Assembly (NCBI GenBank): GCA_030615505.1 | Contig: JAUWZD010000028.1 | Coordinates: 1-46,414 of the forward strand | Length of the DNA stretch: 46,414 nt | From: Spirochaetales bacterium | Lineage (GTDB): Bacteria; Spirochaetota; Spirochaetia; SZUA-6; DRHE01 | Reading direction: 5' to 3' | Part shown: positions 43,580-46,414 of the stretch, piece by piece | Numbering within the stretch: position 1 is the first letter of the stretch | How the letters are laid out: the number at the start of each line of letters is the position of its first letter | Notes under the pieces: generated by a model | What the model saw: the letters and a program-made list of their open reading frames with translations, nothing else | What the model was told of the DNA's origin: nothing | The model's database searches: none | Translations under genes and position numbers: made by a program

Positions 43580-43618
43580 GTTTCAATCCACTTCCTTGCG
43601 GAACTGGGGAATTAAAAC
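43580..43618 (-). CRISPR. Solitary CRISPR-like repeat, no array
   Basis: Read on the reverse strand this 39-nt element begins GTTTTAATTCC and ends GGATTGAAAC, the terminal forms of class 1 CRISPR repeats. Its centre can fold: CCAGTTCC and GGAAGTGG pair around a GCAA loop with one mismatch. There is only one copy, no second repeat at spacer distance, and no cas gene in the window. It is therefore at most an isolated, possibly degenerate repeat. Confidence 0.45.
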
Positions 43619-43645
43619 TTTTTGTGGGCTTTTGAGGATAATCCC

Positions 43646-43703
43646 TGCAAAACGTAGAGATACCTATGCAAAATGTGGAGATAGTTCCGCAGAATGCATA
43701 GGT
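43646..43703. repeat. 21-nt direct repeat overlapping a 9-bp inverted repeat
   Basis: TGCAAAACGTAGAGATA (43646) and TGCAAAATGTGGAGATA (43667) are direct repeats with a 21-nt period and two differences. ACCTATGCA (43662-43670) and TGCATAGGT (43695-43703) form a perfect 9-bp inverted repeat. The stretch from 43276 to 43840 otherwise contains only the HAD remnant and the CRISPR-like repeat. Confidence 0.5.
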
Positions 43704-43840
43704 AAGCGAAAACGAAATATTTTTATTCACCGAATCTATAAACCTACGGTCGGAGTGCCTTGAGCTGCTACCGATCGGGGTCTATTTTACACCGGATATC
43801 CAGCTGCTGTAGGCAATCCGCTTAATATTTGTGCATTTAG

Positions 43841-44218
43841 TTAAGGCGTACTTCCAAAAACTATAGCAAAGCAATAAGGAGCGGTACAAATATCCGGTAC
43901 ATCATGTACAACACCGTCAATATAGATAGTTACTGTTACAGAAGTAAGTGGTGCATTTTCGTTATTTTGTGCGGAAAGATATAGAGATCGTCCGCCATAT
44001 GTTTCTAATTCTGATACCCAGGGAACTGATTGATTATAATACTGCTCGGTTTTTCCGTCAGTATCCGTTATAATATTAACACTAGAGGTTGTACCTGTAA
44101 CTTCATATTTGACAGTGTATCTCGGAGGTGGCTCATAATCAGCATAACTTCCCTTGCAGGCAAATAGCATGAAAAGCGATAGGATTATCAATATAGAAAA
44201 AATAATACACTTTATAAT
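43841..44218 (-). CDS. Small lipoprotein of unknown function
   Basis: The frame encodes a hydrophobic leader ending in the lipobox LFAC followed by KGSYADYEPPPRY, then about 100 residues with Thr/Ser/Val-rich beta-strand pattern (YEVTGTTSSVNIITDTDGKTEQYY, LTSVTVTIYIDG). It would be an exported lipoprotein of about 120 residues with a beta-sandwich-like body; I recognise no family. A TTG at 44189-44191 is the first standard start, but it leaves a leader with no charged residue. The frame runs up to ATT 44216 with a Lys-containing leader and AAGGA just upstream, so a non-standard start (ATT or ATA) or a mutated start is possible. Confidence 0.5.
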   Translation of the reverse strand: MIKCIIFSILIILSLFMLFACKGSYADYEPPPRYTVKYEVTGTTSSVNIITDTDGKTEQYYNQSVPWVSELETYGGRSLYLSAQNNENAPLTSVTVTIYIDGVVHDVPDICTAPYCFAIVFGSTP

Positions 44219-44265
44219 CTATCCTTAAGATACTTTTTCGCTTTAAAAAAATCAATCCCGAAAAC

Positions 44266-44339
44266 CCCTCCCTGCAGGCGCCCAAGGATGGACGGAAAAG
44301 TATTATAGCTTGATCCACCATCCCCTGGGAGAGGGAGGG
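44266..44339. repeat. Large imperfect inverted repeat
   Basis: CCCTCCCT at 44266-44273 pairs with AGGGAGGG at 44332-44339, and inside it CCCA-AGG-ATGG pairs with CCATCCCCTGGG, leaving a loop of about 25 nt. It lies between the lipoprotein and the Panacea gene, where it could be a bidirectional terminator or the remnant of a small non-autonomous element. A GTAGACTA direct repeat follows near 44351-44374. Confidence 0.5.
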
Positions 44340-44463
44340 TATGATAAGTGGTAGACTATTTCTACTGTAGACTAATGATTTAATTGACGATAACTTTATA
44401 AGAGTCTCATTTTAGCTTAAATTTAGATTTAATAGATTATACTTGGGTGGGATCTCCAAGCTA

Positions 44464-45006
44464 ATGAAAACCTATCAGAAAGAACGCCTTGAAAATGCTA
44501 TTTGCTTCTTTGCCAAGGAGCACTATCATAAAACACGGCGACACCCAACACAGACACATATATATAAATATTTATCCTTCTTTGATTTTCAGTTACTTGA
44601 AGAGACCGGAGAAGCTCCTCTAGATCTCGAATACAGAGCAATGCGATATGGCCCTGTACCAATCGAATTATACGGTGAGCGTCGCGAACTTAAATCAGAT
44701 CTATTCTTTACAATCTATGTGAAAGCAAGAAAGTCACCCGATCTTGATTTTTTCTCAGAACGTGAGATAAAAAAAATGCAAGATCTGATTTTCATCTTCG
44801 CCTCTACATGGACGACAACTAACATTATGAATGATGCCAGCCACCAGAAAATTAAAGCATGGGTTAAAACTTGGAATCGCAAACCAAATGCATCTATCGA
44901 CAAGGCGGACACTTTCGATGATATCCAATCTAAATCAGACGAAGAACTGACGCCCCAAGAGGAGCATTTCTTAATTGCGGAGGCATTAAAAAGAGCAGGG
45001 AAATAG
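44464..45006 (+). CDS. Panacea-domain (SocA/DUF4065-like) antitoxin
   Basis: This 180-residue protein shows the Panacea/DUF4065 layout: an N-terminal helix ERLENAICFFAKEHY, THIYKYLSFFDFQLLEETGE, the conserved YRAMRYGPVPIELY near residue 68, and a helical C-terminal half with WTTTNIMNDASHQKIKAW. Proteins of this family act as antitoxins against many unrelated toxins and were earlier seen as phage-associated or proteolytic adaptor proteins. I start at ATG 44464; a TTG 21 nt upstream is open but less likely. The next frame begins immediately after its TAG, in the same frame. Confidence 0.8.
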   Translation: MKTYQKERLENAICFFAKEHYHKTRRHPTQTHIYKYLSFFDFQLLEETGEAPLDLEYRAMRYGPVPIELYGERRELKSDLFFTIYVKARKSPDLDFFSEREIKKMQDLIFIFASTWTTTNIMNDASHQKIKAWVKTWNRKPNASIDKADTFDDIQSKSDEELTPQEEHFLIAEALKRAGK

Positions 45007-45342
45007 TTGTTCCAGCTAGGCACGGTTTTTCGGTGGCACAATTTCCCCGATATCAGAGATCCTTCTTCGACAACCAATACAAGATGGTTTGTTTATCTCG
45101 GTCGTAGCAGTTCTTTGCTTATACCAGTTTTTTTATACATTTGCACAACGACGGGAAAAGTCTCGGAGTACGACTCTGGTGGGCCGCGTACCGATAACTT
45201 GTTCATCAAATTCCGCTCCGGCGAGTGTGGTTTTGACGCGGATTGTGTCATGGACGTCGATATAAACTTCTATGAAGACATTACAGAAGATCGGCTTGTC
45301 CGCTGTATGTCGGATATCGAGGTGATAAATGTGCTACCGTAA
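45007..45342 (+). CDS. PemK/MazF-like toxin candidate partnered with the Panacea protein
   Basis: This 111-residue frame begins with TTG directly after the Panacea stop, with AGGG six nt upstream. The sequence starts LGTVFRWHNFPDI and continues RWFVYLGRSS, PVFLYICTTTGK and FIKFRSGECGF. This pattern suggests the SH3-like PemK/MazF barrel of RNase toxins; the similarity is from memory and moderate. The stop at 45340-45342 is followed in the same frame by 34 more sense codons (TLRRIYKLILK and KRYIHQSYNLI) up to a TGA at 45445-45447. These look like the natural C-terminal helices, so the toxin may be truncated by a nonsense mutation. Confidence 0.55.
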   Translation: MFQLGTVFRWHNFPDIRDPSSTTNTRWFVYLGRSSSLLIPVFLYICTTTGKVSEYDSGGPRTDNLFIKFRSGECGFDADCVMDVDINFYEDITEDRLVRCMSDIEVINVLP

Positions 45343-45470
45343 CAAACCTTGAGAAGGATCTACAAGCTCATTCTTAAGACCCAAGCTATCTCTCTGGCTG
45401 TTAAAAGATATATACATCAAAGTTATAACCTCATATTGCCCAGGTGAAAGGCGGGTGTCATTTATAGGAA

Positions 45471-45623
45471 GGAATAGGTAAGGCAGGTTCCCAATCTACT
45501 CTTAGCACACAAGCTCTTCTTGAACAGATGAAGGCTGCATTGGTGGAAGGAGCTGAGGGAATAGTCATTTTTCACCATGCTGCATTGACAGATGAGGATA
45601 TTACTGCTCTATCTCGAGAGTGA
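45471..45623 (+). pseudogene. Fragment resembling the end of a secreted glycoside-hydrolase-like protein
   Basis: A frame of 50 codons opens after a TAG, has no start and reads ALLEQMKAALVEGAEGIVIFHHAAL-type sequence, then TDEDITALSRE and a stop. The GAEGIVIF strand followed by TDED resembles the final barrel strand of GH10-like or related sugar-hydrolase proteins. It is an isolated C-terminal fragment and the family call is weak. Confidence 0.35.
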
Positions 45624-45749
45624 ACTGTACGGCCAGCCTTCCTGCGAAAAATAAGCTCTTCTGTTTCATTCTAAACGGGTAAAACGCAGCCAGATACGTA
45701 CCATTGGGGAATCTGCCTGTTTTTTGGAAAAAGCGGGTGTCTTTATCCT

Positions 45750-45893
45750 ACCTTCTATATCCCGCAGCACAACAACCATCTTCTGTGTGACGGGAAGTGA
45801 TGCGATAACTTTTTAAAAGAGCCGGTGTTTCTCCTTCCTTTCCAGGTACTTTGAGGGGGAGCAGGATTCATCTCCCACCTCATCTTTAACCGT
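45750..45893 (-). pseudogene. ECF-type sigma factor remnant (region 4)
   Basis: The reverse frame reads KYLERKEKHRLF, a TAA stop, then KVIASLPVTQKMVVVLRDIEG. This matches the start of sigma-70 region 4 in ECF sigma factors (compare ALERKE...AIASLPEKQR.VVVLRDIEG). The helix-turn-helix that should follow is lost, and the upstream region 2 is absent. The gene is a broken fragment. The segments 45624-45749 and 45894-46167 hold nothing I can assign apart from an unrecognised 43-codon reverse frame near 46002-46133. Confidence 0.5.
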
Positions 45894-46167
45894 AAATGAT
45901 TATGTATAAGTCAGCCTACGATACACCGATACATCAATCTTTTAGAAACAACCTGTACCCAAACCCTGTCTTTGTTTGTACCCGGGAGGGGACAAGAGGT
46001 TTTACATTTCATCCAGCGTTATGGGCGGATCGGGAACCTGGTTATGATCATCCCATAGCTTCTTCCATCGGGGCTTTCCCCTGTGAGGAATGGCGATAAT
46101 GATCAGTGCCAAATTAGCTACCAGCTTGATCAATTGGAGACACTCTGGTTTTTCAGTAGATTATTAG

Positions 46168-46414
46168 GTACGGATTCCGGCATATTCTGATAAAGCCCGC
46201 GAAGCCCTCTCCCAATACATCGCCCGTCCCCCTATTTCCTTGAAGAAGATGAGCATCGAAGAGAATGGAGACAGAACCCTGATCTTCTACACCTCCAATG
46301 ATGATTTCTTCAAGGGAAAAACCAAAACCTTTACTGCGGTGCGATTCCTTCTAGAACTGACGCAGCACATCCCACCTCGTCGTGCTCAGTATATCCGGCG
46401 ATACGGACTGTACG
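46168..46414 (+). mobile_element. IS91/IS801-type transposase fragment, cut by the window end
   Basis: After a TAG the frame reads REALSQYIARPPISLKKMS, then FTAVRFLLELTQHIPPRRAQYIRRYGLY, running off the window. This is the C-terminal part of Y2-transposases of IS91/IS801-like rolling-circle elements, where RYIARPP and the HIP..R....RYYG.Y segments are conserved. The N-terminal part with the catalytic tyrosines is not present upstream, so this is a 5'-truncated copy. Confidence 0.7.

Noticed and set aside
43494-43763. Two overlapping small frames across the HAD remnant and CRISPR-like repeat
   Set aside because: Their translations run through the repeat and the 21-nt direct repeats and have protein-like composition only by chance.
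45896-46099. Forward 67-codon reading frame
   Set aside because: It has no ribosome binding site or recognisable family and is antisense to another unassigned frame; both are probably chance frames in decayed DNA.

Overview
The window looks like a chromosomal segment of a free-living, probably anaerobic spirochaete (order Spirochaetales or a near relative). The evidence is a spirochaete-type conserved protein beside hflX, a MurE whose specificity motif is not the diaminopimelate type, a substrate-binding protein with the typical GGGAKE-like mature start, and a spirochaete-style PHP-ACT protein. All family assignments come from reading the sequence; no database search was run. I saw no rRNA or tRNA gene.

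Positions 1-12.7 kb hold a carbohydrate locus. A reverse operon (radical-SAM activase, glycyl radical enzyme, ROK kinase, DeoR regulator) faces a LacI regulator followed by a forward transport operon (ThuA-like protein, sugar-binding protein, two permeases). The glycyl radical enzyme closely resembles E. coli YbiW, reported to ring-open 1,5-anhydroglucitol 6-phosphate. This suggests a version of anhydrosugar fermentation using ABC uptake and a ROK kinase instead of a phosphotransferase system. Two strong promoters carry palindromic operator-like sites. A PfkB kinase lies at the left edge.

Positions 12.8-28.1 kb are mostly housekeeping: an ECF vitamin transporter operon ending in coaX (probably pantothenate), a forward cluster of murE, a propeller protein and ddl, a VapBC pair, a small secreted protein with a NapH-like iron-sulfur membrane protein, an orphan OmpR-type regulator and a large GGDEF protein.

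Positions 28.2-30.5 kb are a patch of decayed accessory DNA: a Phd antitoxin remnant, a BrnTA pair whose toxin lacks a normal start codon, a transketolase fragment, and a broken DUF4338 gene fused to a transposase fragment.

Positions 30.5-43.3 kb return to conserved genes: a MATE exporter, a PHP-ACT protein, Uma2, a five-gene reverse operon (peptidase-propeller-barrel protein, lipase, queG, PanE-like reductase, acetyltransferase) and, divergently, a DUF5312-like protein with hflX.

Positions 43.3-46.4 kb are accessory again: a HAD remnant, one solitary CRISPR-like repeat, a small lipoprotein, a Panacea-domain antitoxin followed in frame by a PemK-like toxin candidate, then sigma-factor, hydrolase-like and IS91-type transposase remnants running off the end. 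The most interesting points are the anhydrosugar locus, the Panacea pair, the isolated CRISPR-like repeat and the clustering of pseudogenes.
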